From Mastigias papua (taxonomy: Eukaryota > Cnidaria > Scyphozoa > Rhizostomeae > Mastigiidae): a DNA stretch of 64,000 bases. Made by a program: the position numbers and the translations under genes. The stretch is from NCBI GenBank assembly GCA_964019165.1, contig OZ025270.1, forward strand, positions 15,184,159 to 15,248,158, written 5' to 3'. The notes beneath the pieces are model-generated. The model saw nothing but the letters and a program-made list of their open reading frames with translations, was not told the DNA's origin and searched no databases. This document shows positions 43,701 to 56,187 of the stretch, piece after piece. The stretch's first letter is position 1, and the number at the start of each line of letters is the position of its first letter.

Positions 43701-45657
43701 GGTTTTCGATTTGGAACTCGGATGGAACCTAGTCAGACACAATCGTGGAACTCGGAAATGAAATCTATTAGAAACAATAAGTCAGTAGGTAAGAATTCGC
43801 TGATTGGTCTACCATTGTTTGGAAGTAATCTTTGCTTAGGCACATCCTGTTTCAATTCACAATTGAATTTTAATATGGCGACCTTTAGTGCACGTTTACC
43901 AACTGTACCTGCTTCCATCAAGAATCATAGACAGGGTTTCCTGATGGGTTTCATGGAAACGAAGAAATAACATTAGGAAAGTTTGGTTATTTCAAAGGCA
44001 GGCTGGGCTTTTGGGCTTGCCATTCAGCCATCGAGATCGAGATGTCACGTAGAGCTTTGCTATGGACCAGTCTGCAGAGTTGAGTATGGCCTTTATCGAT
44101 GAGATTTCGAGTGTGCATGAGCAAAAGGCCAGGCATCTGAGTGTGCACCTAGTCTCAGAAGTGTATTTGGATGCACATTACTTTTAGGCCTATCAATTAA
44201 AGCCAGTGTTTTTGCTTTTATCTACCGTTTGCTCACACAGGAAACTTCTGCATCGAACAGCATGCCCTTATGAACAATTTTTACTTCATTATTATCAATA
44301 TGGTGACTGGGAAATTTTCAAATTAAGGAATTTTTCCAAGCACTGGCACCTTTCAATACCCTGTCACGCCCGTTTCTGGGACCACATATACTCATGCCAT
44401 CAACATAATCCTCCAGACTTAGAGACTTATCAAAGGGTGTATTACAGAATAGATAACCATTTTAGAAAAACTATATCCATAGGAGAGAGGTTATATAACC
44501 ACCAGTTGGGAAAGAATTTTCATTCTCCTATAGAACATTACAGATCATCTAGGGAAACCTGTATCTAAAGTAAACTTTGCCACCATATGAATGATTGCCT
44601 GCAAAATGGAAAACAATAACTTTCCAGCAATCTATATGATTTCCACAGTTGTAATATAATAATTTCTGCTTCATTCTCTATTCTATGTATATATTCAGTA
44701 TGTCAGTTGATTTCCAAGTGCTTTTAAGGCCTTAACTTTGACTGTTTATGCAATTTTGTATTTGTTCAAAACCCTGTAGCAATAAATGGGTAGCACCCCA
44801 TAATACCTCTACCTTGAGAAAATAGTACACATCTTAGCATTATGGGGACAGGAAGCCATTAGGTTTCTCCTTAATGTTTATCAGCAATTTTGACTAAATG
44901 GGCGGTTGCTTGCTGTATAAAAGGGCGTGGTCTTAAAATTTTCCTAGGACACTTTGACCCCACCCCTCTAAGTATCTGGAACTCAGTCAGATTTTAGGCT
45001 GGATCCGCCCCTGAACATCACCATGAATGGTGAGCAACTAGAGAAAGTGACCAGCTTCAACTACTTGGAAGCAACTCTATCCAAGGATGGTAGTTGCACA
45101 GCAGAATTCCGCAGTCGGATCGCCACAGGTACTGCAGCGATGGCCAGATTGAATAGGGTATGGAAGAGCAACATCAGCTTCCCAATCAAGTTCAAGCTCT
45201 AAAAGTCCCTGGTGGTCTCGATCTTGCTGTATGGATGTGAGACTTGGACGCTTCTGGCAGACATAGAAAAGAGAATCCAGGCATTCGAAACTAAAAACCT
45301 GAGAAAGCTGCTCCGCATCTCCTACATGGAGCACACAGCCCATGAGTATGTGTAGAACAAAGCCAATAACCTTGTGGGCCCCCAGGAACCTCTCCTTGTC
45401 ACCGTCAAGCGACGGAAACTGACATGGTTCTTACACATCACACGGCTCGACAGCCTCTGCAAGACCATCATGCAAGGCACCATCGAAGGCGCACACAGAT
45501 GAGGGCAACAACGAAAGAGCTGATCCGACAACATCAAGGACTAGACTGACAAGACAATGCCAGACCTCCTAGCAACAGCTGCCGACAGACCAGCCTGGAG
45601 AAGATTGTCAGCTCCTTCTCCCTCAGCTCCCCCCGACGATTGCAACAGTCAAGGGAC

Positions 45658-45690
<33 letters not shown>
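40730..45690 (+). pseudogene. RTE-like LINE, multiply broken and split by a hAT element
   Basis: Segments in several frames give an APE endonuclease (41059-42090: TGTWNIPTLYA, VQGDWNAKS, GADIGSDHDLV). A reverse transcriptase follows (42501-43360: YRTISLISHPSKVM, NFIDFKKAFDRVWH), then a C-terminal region after the insertion (45020-45640: YGCETWTLLAD, KLLRISYMEH). Breaks: frameshifts near 41398 and 42350, stops at 42088-42090 and at 43098-43100 (where GVRQGC has lost its Gln), and FAVD instead of the catalytic FADD. The element ends in a (GAT)n tract. A 1.64-kb hAT-like element interrupts it at 43373-45013. It is long dead. Confidence 0.88.
43373..45013. mobile_element. Non-autonomous hAT-like element, copy 2, nested in LINE
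   Basis: Same termini and interior as the copy at 12888-14533. AACAT is shared by both flanks; three further bases expected of an 8-bp duplication appear lost on the right. The LINE frame resumes directly at 45014. It carries an open stretch (44206-44568, 120 codons, ending RLYNHQLGKNFHSPIEHYR) whose last ~100 codons are also open in copy 1. Confidence 0.92.
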
Positions 45691-46180
45691 TAGCTCCTGT
45701 ACAACTTCAGCCAAACGTTGAACTTCAGCCCAACATAAGCCAAAAGTTGATGGATGTGTTAAGTCTCGCAATAACTAACGCAAATCAAGACCAATGACAG
45801 CACCAGCTACCAAAAAGTGGGGAAGGGGCAGCGGTCAAAAGCCATAGAAAATCATTGAGCTTAACCCTTTTTAAGCCATACCGTTTTCTTCACATAACAT
45901 TTGATTCCTTTGGCTGGTTAACCGAGCTACAATTCCAGATCTTCGGATCATTGTCATTAAATCTAAACGACTACAAATGACAATCATCTTCTAAACATTA
46001 AGAAACAGCAACCTCAAGATTTTCCCATCGAATTTGCATGAATCTCGAGAATCATTCATGGGAAAAGTGGGGGACTAGTCCACCATTTCCTTCCATGGCG
46101 CTAACACTGATCAAGCCTGCCGTAAATGTAATCTCACATTTCTCAATTAGCGTGAAAAGACTACAGATAGCAGATTTGTT

Positions 46181-46421
46181 GTTGTTTACTTATTTTGAGT
46201 AGGCTGTTATTTCTAGCTTTCTCAGCTAATTTAGCCTACAATGTATGCTGCATCCAGGAATGGGATCCCTAATTTAACGTCCCTTCCGAAGGACGACGGT
46301 GGAATGAGCTGCTTTGATCATTTATTTGGAAAGTCGACTATCCAGTTGCTGACCTAACACAGCAAAGCTTAACTTCAGCTAGCTAACGAAAGCTAGCTGA
46401 ACCGCTTGGCCACTCACAGCA
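46181..46421 (-). mobile_element. tRNA-derived SINE, family B, copy 2
   Basis: On the minus strand it starts GTGAGTGGCCAAGCGGTTC, matching a polymerase III A box, and runs through GTTAGGTCAGCAACTGG to a short (CAA)n tail. It aligns with 16785-17036 over its whole length. Confidence 0.75.
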
Positions 46422-46764
46422 AAAGATACCTTCCATACATTTAAAAAGCGATCTTAAAGACAGAACATTTATACCTATCTCAAGGATAGTGTGGGTAGAT
46501 TCTATCTTACAACCAATGTTTAGAGTTCTGTTTACTTACTGTACATATATCAATGCAATCTAATGGCCCTTTGAGCCCTGTGGATATAAGATGCAATACA
46601 AATTAATTTCATTATTTTTACTATGATTATGAATTGATCAACAAATTTCATATTAATTCAATTCAATCTTGCAGCACAATCAGAGCACTGAGAAGAAATA
46701 GCAAGAGTGTTTTGTAGCATCAATATAATTTGACCCTTTAATAAAGTTGATGTGCACAGACATC

Positions 46765-47020
46765 GTTTAATAATATTCCCTGCACCAATACAGTTTAATT
46801 CTTAAGTCATACATGTTCATAAACAGCAATATGTCTACAACTGCTTGAAAGTATTCCCTACATCAATACAGTTTATTCCTTAAGGCATACATCTTCATGA
46901 ACAGCAATATGTCTACCATTACTTGATAATATTCCCTTCACCAGTGTAGTTAAAGTTTTAAGCCATACATCTTCATAAACAGCTATACATCTACAATTGT
47001 TTAATAGTGTTCCGTGCACA
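46765..47020. repeat. Tandem repeat, about 78-bp unit, just over 3 copies
   Basis: Units share TATTCCCT..ACCAATACAGTTT, CATACATCTTCATAAACAGC and ATATGTCTACAA and recur about every 78 bp with visible divergence. An older satellite-like array. Confidence 0.8.
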
Positions 47021-47575
47021 AATCAAATTTGTCTTTTTACACTGTTCTGCTTGTTTCTTTGGTATTGATCTACTGCACTTGATAAAGGTAAACACCCTGA
47101 GACTGGAGGGTAAATTAAGTAAGTTGAAGAAACGACTACCCAATCGTAGGTTTCAACTAATATAAAACCATTATCTTCTACTAGAAACAGCATATACAAT
47201 CGTAAAAATGGGACTGTTGTGATGATTCATATACAATATGTTTAGGAGTGACGGAGCAATAATCTTAGTGGTGTGGTTGGGGGGGGGGTTCTAGTCTATA
47301 ACCACATAGGAGTAAGTTTTAATTGATAGTGCATGGAAAGAATGCCTTTTCTAATATTGATGATTGGCACCAAAGTTGATTTATTACAAGCTTTAACAAA
47401 ATTAATGTTCAGAAAGAAAAGATTTTATTTTTGGATTTTTAACAGCTTATACTTAAAAGTACATTTGCGAGAACAAGTGGGGGCTTACAGCCCCCATGTC
47501 CCTCAGCTCCGCCTTCCACGACGCGACGTTTAAATATCAGCACTGTGGCTCTCTGAAGTAAGTGTATCAGAGCAG

Positions 47576-48150
47576 GTTAACTTGAATTTGTTCTTGTATC
47601 ATGTTAAAAGAAAATCAGAACATGTTAACTTGAATATGTTCTTGTATCATGTTAAAAGCAAATCAGAACATGTTAACTTGAATATGTTCTTGTATCATGT
47701 TAAAAGAAAATCAGAACATGTTAACTTGAATATGTTCTTATATCATGTTAAAAGAAAATCAGAACATGTTAACTTGAATATGTTCTTGTATCATGTTAAA
47801 AGAAAATCAGAACATGTTAACTTGAATATGTTCTTGTATCATGTTAAAAGAAAATCAGAACAGGTTAACTTGAATATGTTCTTGTATCATGTTAAAAGAA
47901 AATCAGAACATGTTAACTTGAATATGTTCTTGTATCATGTTAAAAGAAAATCAGAACATGTTAACTTGAATATGTTCTTATATCATGTTAAAAGAAAATC
48001 AGAACATGTTAACTTGAATATGTTCTTGTATCATGTTAAAAGAAAATCAGAACATGTTAACTTGAATATGTTCTTGTATCATGTTAAAAGAAAATCAGAA
48101 CATGTTAACTTGAATTTGTTCTTGTATCATGTTAAAAGAAAATCACAATC
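47576..48150. repeat. 48-bp minisatellite, about 12 copies
   Basis: The unit contains TTGAATATGTTCTTGTATC, ATGTTAAAAGAAAATCAG and AACATGTTAAC. Copies are almost identical. Because 48 is a multiple of three and the unit lacks a stop in one frame, a 206-codon open frame with a 16-residue repeat (FLYHVKRKSEHVNLNM) results. No splice sites, promoter or conserved flanks suggest translation. Confidence 0.93.
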
Positions 48151-49057
48151 CCAGTGGATCCTGAGTAAATATACCCAATTACAAAATAGGGCTGTTAAAT
48201 GAACTGGCATTGCACCAATTGATAGCACCTTTGATTACTGAAAATTCACGCGATTATGCAGCGTAAATAAAATAACTTAAAGAGCAATACGACCATATGG
48301 TATCAGAATCAAAAAGAATGTTGCGAAACTTCTTGATAAGCATTACTCGGATAGTAGTTTATTAACTGTGTTTAGGTCTCCTAGTCGTTATCTATAAACA
48401 TGCAGGTAGTAGCTGTTATGTTACTAATTATGGTAAAATGTCAAGGAATCAAAGACACCGACGTGAAATTAAGACGGGAAATAGTTAGTGTATTGTATCT
48501 GAAATTTATCAATAACAGTTAAGAGTTATAAAGAGAAGTTTTTCCTTCTTTATCGGCGTTATCATGAGATTCATCCTGAAGCTACATATTCATCACAATC
48601 TATTAGAAAGTAATAGTAACTTTCCTATCATTCATAGATATGAGCAAAAAGGCACCTATGTCTCGCCGTAAAGTAGGTTATGTACTCTTATATGTCAATT
48701 GATGTAGGGTAAAACTATCCAATTATTTGAGGGTATGAAATCGTATCTCTCTGGAAACCCTCATCTAAGCTTGATTATCATAAGAAGCTAAACCGAAATT
48801 AATACTAAGTGAGGAGAATACATTCTAATGAACTCATGGCAAAATAAATAATGCAATCAGCGGTGTGCCAAAGTAAAGGTCTGAGGGGGTCATGCCCCTC
48901 TTTTCGTGAAAGCTGTCAGTTATCCCTTGGCTTGTTGGTAAAAATTAGCATAACGATCATGACTTGTTTGCAATTATGTTGAGTGCACAGTTTGCCTAAT
49001 TTTCTGTTAAAAGCAAGCGTAGAATCTATCTTAATATTCAGTACATTGAGATGAAAG
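48151..49057. other. No gene recognised
   Basis: Only short open frames. A fragment TQLQNRAVK just after the minisatellite recalls the C-terminal region of LINE reverse transcriptases but is too short to call. Confidence 0.4.
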
Positions 49058-50245
49058 CTAAAGTTCATATATATGTTCAGCTATCCTGTTGTCATGTTCC
49101 ACGGATTGTACCCGTGGACAAATCTTTGGGTTGGCTGTTCTTGTTACTCTGACTAGGTAAACTGTGAAGACGTTGTTGTTCCTGTGACCAAGGTGTTCTC
49201 TATTTGCTTGTGGGGATGATTGGCACAAGTTTGCAGGTAATATATTGACAAGAGATGACTTCAGTTTCTTCATTATATGCATGCTTCCCCTCGCAGTTGT
49301 ATTACTTTATGAGCTGCTGAGCGGTGAAACAGTTTCATCTCCCAAGAGAGACATCTGCATGACCCTATCATGCTGCAATGCAGTTGCTGATCCATTCATC
49401 TATGGTTTTGGGGTCGCTGACACAAGGCAAAAGATATTTAAAGATTTGAAAACAAATGCAACAATACCCGCCATGAATGCAACTTTGAGCTGCTTCTTTC
49501 GGTAGTGAGCAACTTCCAATTTAGCTCCAAATGTTCCAGCTGGAAGGACCTGGTTAATCTTTCTCTTACTGAACAAGAACAGCCGAAACTGTATAATGCC
49601 AGTGGCAATTGATGACGGAACAATGAAACTAGTATAGACATAATGAAAAGTGCTTTGGGGTGCTAATATCGCTGCATCATCATAATCGTTGGTGAAGGCG
49701 GCAAACAAGCTAATCAGAACTGCCAATCCCCATCCAATAATTGAACCATAACGGACTCTTGACTCCGTAAATATTTGATGAAGATGAAAGCAATGGATAC
49801 ATGCAACGTATCTCTCCACAGATAGAGCAGTGATTGACAAAGCAGAAGAAACCGATCCTAAGGAAGCAATAAATGCTACAAAGCCCCGGTACGCCAGGCA
49901 GCCAGTTGATTTCCGTATTATTTGTACGGCTTTATTTACCCAGGTTATAATGAAAAGCCCGCAAACCAGAGCAGTATCTGATAAAGAAAGGGAGAACAAA
50001 ACCTTGTGTCGTGGCAAGCTAAACTGAAAGTCCTTTGCAAGGACCTTCATGAGATTAAGTTGTAATGGTAAAGTGACAAGTAGAACTACTACTGATAGTA
50101 GTGAAGTCTCTCCACCAAAGCAAGCATAAGCTGTCGAGTTGTCACCACTAGCAATCGTTCTCGGCGCTTCATAAATGACTTTGGTGCTTTCATTAGCCAT
50201 TGTTCGCATTGCTTGATAGATAACTGTGTTGCTCCCATTAGCCAT
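49058..50245 (-). pseudogene. Rhodopsin-family GPCR broken by a ~205-bp internal inversion
   Basis: The minus frame from 50245 gives an extracellular start with N-glycosylation sites (NGS, NES, NST). TM1-TM5 follow, with the ALSVERY motif at the end of TM3 (DRY equivalent), and the first part of TM6 (KVAFMAGIVAFVF) ending near 49448. The rest of TM6, TM7 with DPFIYGF (the NPxxY equivalent) and helix 8 (RQKIFKDLK) is on the plus strand, 49245 to about 49452. Beyond it the minus frame resumes with KLKSSLVNILPANL (49262-49058), a plausible tail. The receptor is therefore inverted between about 49245 and 49450 and cannot make seven helices as it stands. An intronless frame of this style is common among cnidarian orphan receptors; the ligand is unknown. 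An assembly error is the alternative. Confidence 0.82.
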
Positions 50246-52982
50246 CGTTCACACTGCCTTATTTATGATTATGCTACTGTTAGACACAGCTCTTCATGCT
50301 TCACACTGATCGTGGTATTAGCGATAGTTCTCAGTGCTAAATAGCTGACTGTTGTTCAACTCCAGCCGGAATCTTGAATGTTCCGAGTGAAAATCTTCAC
50401 CAATTCAGCTGCGCATATAAGAAGAACAAACAGGTGCAATTATAACGTCTGGCTAATGATGTGCAAGAATGAATCCAAAGGGTTTCAAATATTGACACTA
50501 GCAACTCCATTCTCTCGACTTTTCTCTACACGGATAAACTTCCGAAAAGATTGAATCATTCTCTCCATACATAGAGGTACTATTGTTAGGACACAACCAA
50601 GTCACGATCTCCTTCCCCTAGGACTACAGTTAAGCAGGGAAAGGCTAGTTAGCTCATCGCAATATAGCAACAGCTGCTAGTAAGTTACAGTAAATGCTCA
50701 GTAAATGCTGTGTACAGAGCAAAAATTGAAGGAAAAGTTTCTAGGAATGTTAAGCCAATTGCAGATCAGAGACGAAATTATAGTACTTAAGGTTTAGAAA
50801 AAGAGGCAGAGATTTCCTGGTGGTATTTTGATATTTTAGATATTTCAACAGTTGAACACGGTTTTGAGACAAAAATATACCAGAACTGCAATTAAACATA
50901 TTTCTGCAATAACTGTTTTCAGACTATAGCTTTTCTCAGCGCATTTGCAGAAAAAGAGCAAATAAATACCATGCTAAAGATTCTACAGAGTAGTAGATAG
51001 TGGAAGTTGTAATAACGATTTTAAGAATTATGTATAGTGCAATAAACGTGTTCTTTTCACCAACAGACATACAATCATTGTTGCTAAGAAGTGATTCATG
51101 ATTGTATGGACTCAAAGAGTTGAGAAACTATTTTGGAAATGTCTAATATATGATGTGGAAAAATTAATGAAATATAGCAAAAATTCATGCAAAAACATAT
51201 AGAACAATTCTAATTTAAATGTAATTTGTTTCATGTGTAGCAGACTGAGTGAGATTGAATAGGACTCAGCAGTGTACATGCAAAATAAGGAGGTGGCTAT
51301 TACGAAAGTTAGGCTTGCACCTGCACCAGTTGTGACAGAGAGTATGAATAAATTAAATAGAGCAGCTGAAAGGTCCCAAGATAATGTGATCTAATACTAC
51401 TCCTTGATAAACTATAGCATATTTTTGCATTACATTACAATCTTCAAGTGCAACTGAAATAAGCAGAACATAGCTCTAAAAATATCTCGAGTCTCTACAA
51501 GATAGCAAGGGTAGATTATGTCTAACTTCAATTCTAAGTGGTAGTTAATTCTGTACAATGATAGAGCGATGCTGTGCAGTGATAAGCTGTAGAATGCATT
51601 CCATGTAGATAAACTATATCATCTTTCTTGCATTACATGCCAATATTTAAATTTAACTGAAATATGAAAAAATTAAGCTCTAAGAAGAACTCGAGTTTTG
51701 AATCTGTTAGATGCTTGCCAATATGTTGATCGATTTAAGGAAAAAACAGAAATGAAGTTTTAATAAAACAAGCAAACTTAATAAGTAAGTCAGTCAAACA
51801 GTTTAATGAAAGCTAAAAGAAATGAAGGTAAGGGAAGCTGATCGATATTCGAAGTCTACTAGCAGTCAAAAGAGCTTAAAGGAAAAGCAAGAATCTTGTT
51901 TAAAGCGAAGAGTAAAGTAATCAGGAGACCATATCAGGAAAAGAAATGTTATTCGCTTTAAAACACTACGGAATGGAGAATCTCCGCTTTTAAGAAATAA
52001 TTGCTTGAGACAACGACAGTGCATGTGGCTTCATTTTTCAATGAAATCTAATATTAATCTGTAATTTAGAGAGGTGGTATATTTAAGCTGGCTCCTCTGA
52101 ATGGAAAAGCACTTAGATAAAAACAGGACGAGAATCCTCAACGTGAGAATTAGAGTTTTATCAGTTATTGGAGCATAGGGATTAACACCATGGAAAGCGT
52201 TAAAAGTAAAGATTCACTCAATGGATTATATGAAACTACGCTTCATAAGACAATGGAATACCTAGAAGTGTATGACCAAGTTCTTTGCACAAAGGTAAGT
52301 GTCAAGCGATCTGAGTTTCGAACTACGAGCAATCATTCTGCAAAAAGAAATCATTGTGCTTTAAAGTTATTAGCTTCATAGTTCTTTTGTACAGGGAAGT
52401 TTCAACCAGCCAACATTACACCGCAAAAAGTGCCAGAGGGGGAATACTGTTTTTCACTGCAAAAAATGAATACATGACAGTGATAAACCATGGTGCAAAA
52501 CTGATCCTGTTATTATGCAAAAATTGAAAACACTAGTGAAAATCCAAGTGCATTCGAGGCTAGAGAAAGTCCAATAGCATATAGTAACTTAAAAACTTTG
52601 GCGGTAACTCAGCATGTTTTAGTGCTTATTTAGCAACTCTAATCTATCAGGGTTTAGTCTGGGAGATCGTTTTTAAGCCATTCCAGAGGGCAGAATTTTA
52701 CAATTTTTCTGTTGCGTCAGACCCGACCATGGTGGGTCCTCCTATGTCACCATAAGAGAAAATCTACCCCACAGGCATTATCAGTGATTCTTTTAATTGA
52801 ATATAAATATGCTCACGATTCATAATTTTAAGTGGGGTCCTGTCAGTAAATCACCAACTTTGCTAAGGTATTTATCGGTAAGTTATATCATATTTTGCAA
52901 TGTAAAGCACCAAAGGAGGCGTTCAACAATTCTCTACATATTTTGGTCTTTCAACTGGAGCCCCCCCCCTACTAAAAATATT
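50246..52982. other. No gene recognised
   Basis: No recognisable coding exon or transposon end. Degenerate duplications of the receptor N-terminal coding unit (CATTAGCCATCGTTC-like) extend to about 50340. A single copy of the foldback arm motif (CAATGATAGAGCGATGCTG) occurs at about 51555-51590. Confidence 0.45.
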
Positions 52983-53131
52983 ACAGTTTATCACAGCACG
53001 ACACCGTTCTATCATTGCACAAAATTGAATATCTATTTAAGCTAAAACTAGACATGATCAGATCTAGGTTTAGTTTTAAGGAGATATTTAATTTTGTGCA
53101 ATGATAGAGCGGTGTTGCACTGTGATAAACT
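52983..53131. repeat. Foldback element: ~68-bp arms, ~10-bp loop
   Basis: The left arm contains TTATCACAGCACGACACCG and ATCATTGCACAAAATTGAA. The right arm is its reverse complement with about 85 percent identity (TTCAATTTTGTGCAATGAT-like). The loop is about ATGATCAGAT. A related single arm lies near 51555. Confidence 0.85.
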
Positions 53132-53559
53132 GGAAACGTTTGTAATGATGAAGGTGCTTAAGAGAATAAATCTTAAGAGCAAACATATGATTCCTACAAG
53201 TATATTCCCCACTCCAATCCATACTTTCTTTCATAAAGGGTAATTGCCAATGTGAATACTTTTTTACGACAAACATGCTAGCCTATTTCCATATAGGTGA
53301 TCGCATCTTGTCTTAAAATATCATGTTTGTAGATTTACTTTTGCTTTCATGAATTGGATTTGCTAGATGCAACATCGATTGGTTCAGCACATGAGTTCCT
53401 TGGTATCTGAGGGCAGACCATAATTTTAGTCAGGAAAATGTATCGTTTATCAATGGTGGACCAATACCAGGGCGAATAGATCTTGGACATTAGTACAAAC
53501 ATCAATATTTCATACTTGACTGATTTGTTGCTCAAAATGTTAGCACTATTTTATCAGAT

Positions 53560-53735
53560 ATTCTAATTCAGTATTCATGGACTCTATAATATCATTAATA
53601 CTACTAGGAGCGTATGCTAAACTAATATCATCGGCATACCTGGTAACTGTGGAGGATTTCAGTAAATTTCGCATACCATTGACATATAACAGGAACAACA
53701 AAGGTCCTAATCATTCCCCTGAGGCGCACTGCTTT
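53560..53735 (-). pseudogene. LINE reverse transcriptase fragment (CR1/jockey-like)
   Basis: The minus strand reads GPLLFLLYVNGMRNLL, then RYADDISLAYAPSSINDII, the B and C motifs of reverse transcriptase with an intact YADD. It is cut off on both sides and lies next to a fragment of a different LINE type. Confidence 0.8.
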
Positions 53736-53819
53736 TGATATTCTGTAAATTAGAAAAGAGACCATTTATTTCACATAATTGTTGTCTATCGTTTAAATAA
53801 GGTTTTTTATTACCTCCTC

Positions 53820-54332
53820 ATTATGCATATTGAATAAGATTGGCGATAAAATACATCCTTGTCTGACACCTTGCTTTATTGTCACTTTTCTAGGCGGTGA
53901 ATTATCAGTTTCCAATTTGTGCTTATTAATTATCATATATGTAACTCATCTATCATATTTCTTTGTTGGGAACATTATACTCTACAAGTAATTCACTAAC
54001 GGCAATGTGCTCTACTTTGTCGAATTCTTTTTATAGTCAATGTAACTAATGTAACATACAAATAGCTTCTTTTTCTTTTAAATCAATCTCTCAGCCATGA
54101 TTCGAAGCTGACAAATGCCATCCCTAGTACCTCTACCTTTTCTGTAACCTAATTGGCTACCTCCCAATCTACTTTCAATCAACGGAGCAATTCTTGATTT
54201 GATTACTTGTAACAATACTTTCGACGCATGCGAAGTTAGGCGAATGGTTCGATGTCCATTACATTGCTGAGTTCCAGATACTTTTGGTATTGTTCTGAAT
54301 CTCGTTGACGCAAAAATTTTCAGGTAGCTCAC
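53820..54332 (-). pseudogene. LINE reverse transcriptase fragment (RTE/L1-like), broken
   Basis: The minus strand reads IPKVSGTQQCNGHRTIRLTS, LGGSQLGYRKGRGTRDGICQ and later, in another frame, IKQGVRQGCILSPILFNM. These are reverse-transcriptase motifs in normal order, but stops and frameshifts lie between them. No endonuclease or element end was seen. Confidence 0.8.
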
Positions 54333-54577
54333 TCAAAAATTTTCAACTGCTAATTATTTTAGTCATTAGATTAATGCCGTTGTTTCCCATGTACTGCAAT
54401 AGCTCTGCTGGAATATCATCTGTTCCTGTAGCCTTTTTCTTAGGTAACGATGATATTATGCTCTTAACTTCTTTTCTGCCAATATGTACCTTCATATACT
54501 GTGAATCTTCAGGTGTTATTTTTAGAAGTCTATCTTATATAAGTCTTCTACATGCTCTACCCACTCTTATATAGCAC

Positions 54578-54749
54578 AGCCGCCAAATGTTTGAGAGCCC
54601 TGTCAGGCCTATTTTCTTCCAACCTAATTGACCAACCATCATGCAGAAAAGGCCTAGCCTTAGCATGTGTGGCAAGAATCCTGCATGAGGATTGGTCAAT
54701 AAGTTTGGGAGAAAGTAGACTTCACATGAGTTTCAAACATTTGGCGGCT
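54578..54749. mobile_element. MITE with AGCCGCCAAATGTTTGA ends
   Basis: Exact 17-bp inverted repeats bound 172 bp that have no coding capacity. No certain target duplication was found, so the class is open. Confidence 0.65.
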
Positions 54750-56187
54750 ATGCTCTCTTATATGAAATAGGACTACATAAAACACATCATAACAATTAGT
54801 TGAATGCAAGATACAGCAGATGTGCAGAGAGGGAGGGGGGGGGGGAGTATTGCAATGTTTCAACTCAAAATGACAACAATCTTACCACAAATAGGCCGGT
54901 ACCAAAATTCATTGAATTTGTGCGAAGCTAGTTCGTGAAGTAGGTGTCTTTTGGCGGGAAAAGTCAAATAACGTCAATATTTTCTGTAAGCAATGCCATA
55001 GGAGTATCTTTCTCCTAATTAAGAGTTAAAAAAAGAAAATGACTAAAACACAACAATATTGTTCAGAAGATAGGGTAGCAATGATAATCTTATGAAAAAC
55101 TGGTATATGACAAATTAGTAAGCTTGTAATCAACCTGGTTATAGCAAAATTCTTTGTTTGAAAATGGCGGCCCAATCTTGCCGCCAAATGTAAACAGTAA
55201 TGCTTCAAAGAATTTTGTAGGAAGGTTTTGGCGATAGCAAATCAGAATTCTAGACCAAACTGCAAAGAGAAAATACTCGAACACCTTGCTAAAATGGCAA
55301 GTTCATCAGTCAAGGGCCTTTTCTTTAAAATTAGCATAATAAGACTACCACACGGTAGGAGCTTCCTCATTCTTCATTTGGCGGGAAAATATTCGTCATG
55401 TCTTCAAATTAGAAATGAAACACAGTAATCACAATACTGAGATATATTGATAAGAAGATTAACAAAGTGTTGAAGGAGTGCCGTTAAATGTTTGAAAATG
55501 ATACTAGAGAGATGGCATAAACTACTGTAACAGCACCCAATTTACGAAGAAAGATGGTATTTCGCTGCATCTGCAGAATATATTGGGCCTAAAATTCGCG
55601 GAATTATTTTCGCTGAGTTGGCTCTCTCCATTTAGGTTTTATTGCTTCTTGTCCTTAGAGTAGTTTCAGGTGAGATGTGCATTGCATTTTAAACTTTTCC
55701 TTTCACAACTACTAGATGAGCCTCAAAGTTGTTCTTGTAATAATTTTCGGAAAATAAACGTGTCGAATGTACCGTGAAAGCTCGTAAATGCGCCTGTCCC
55801 ATTGTCACTATGTTTCATGCCAAACTTATTTCATGTGCACGTAGAATCGCCAAATATTACTCATCTGAAATTGGTCCATAAACTAATATTTTTTTATCCA
55901 AATGGCAAGAGCTAGTTTACCAAAAAGTTTAGTGCCATTGCTAAGATCGAAAGTGCTGGTTTGGAAACGCTGAAATATAATACTTTGCTTTCAAACATGC
56001 TTGAGTTTACTGTAACTTGCTAAGTCTTCTTGAAAGTGTTATTGTCCAAGCATTTAAATGCGCCTCATGCCCCAATGTCTTTGAGTTTTGTTAAAACAGT
56101 TCGTCATGCAGAATGGAATTTATCATTAATTGGGGGGGGATGGGGACAGGGGGGTTGACCAAATGTCAACTTGTGATTCATTCATAA
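54750..56187. other. No gene recognised
   Basis: Short open frames only. TTTGGCGGGAAAA-like motifs near 54950 and 55375 in opposite orientation may be the ends of an unclassified element of about 430 bp. Confidence 0.4.

Noticed and set aside
47582..48202. 206-aa repeat protein
   Set aside because: The frame follows automatically from a 48-bp unit without a stop; no evidence of expression, so reported as a minisatellite only.
52190..52294. Possible first exon starting at ATG 52190 with a good donor (AAG|GTAAGT) near 52294
   Set aside because: 35 codons of unremarkable sequence; no downstream exon or known domain could be joined to it.
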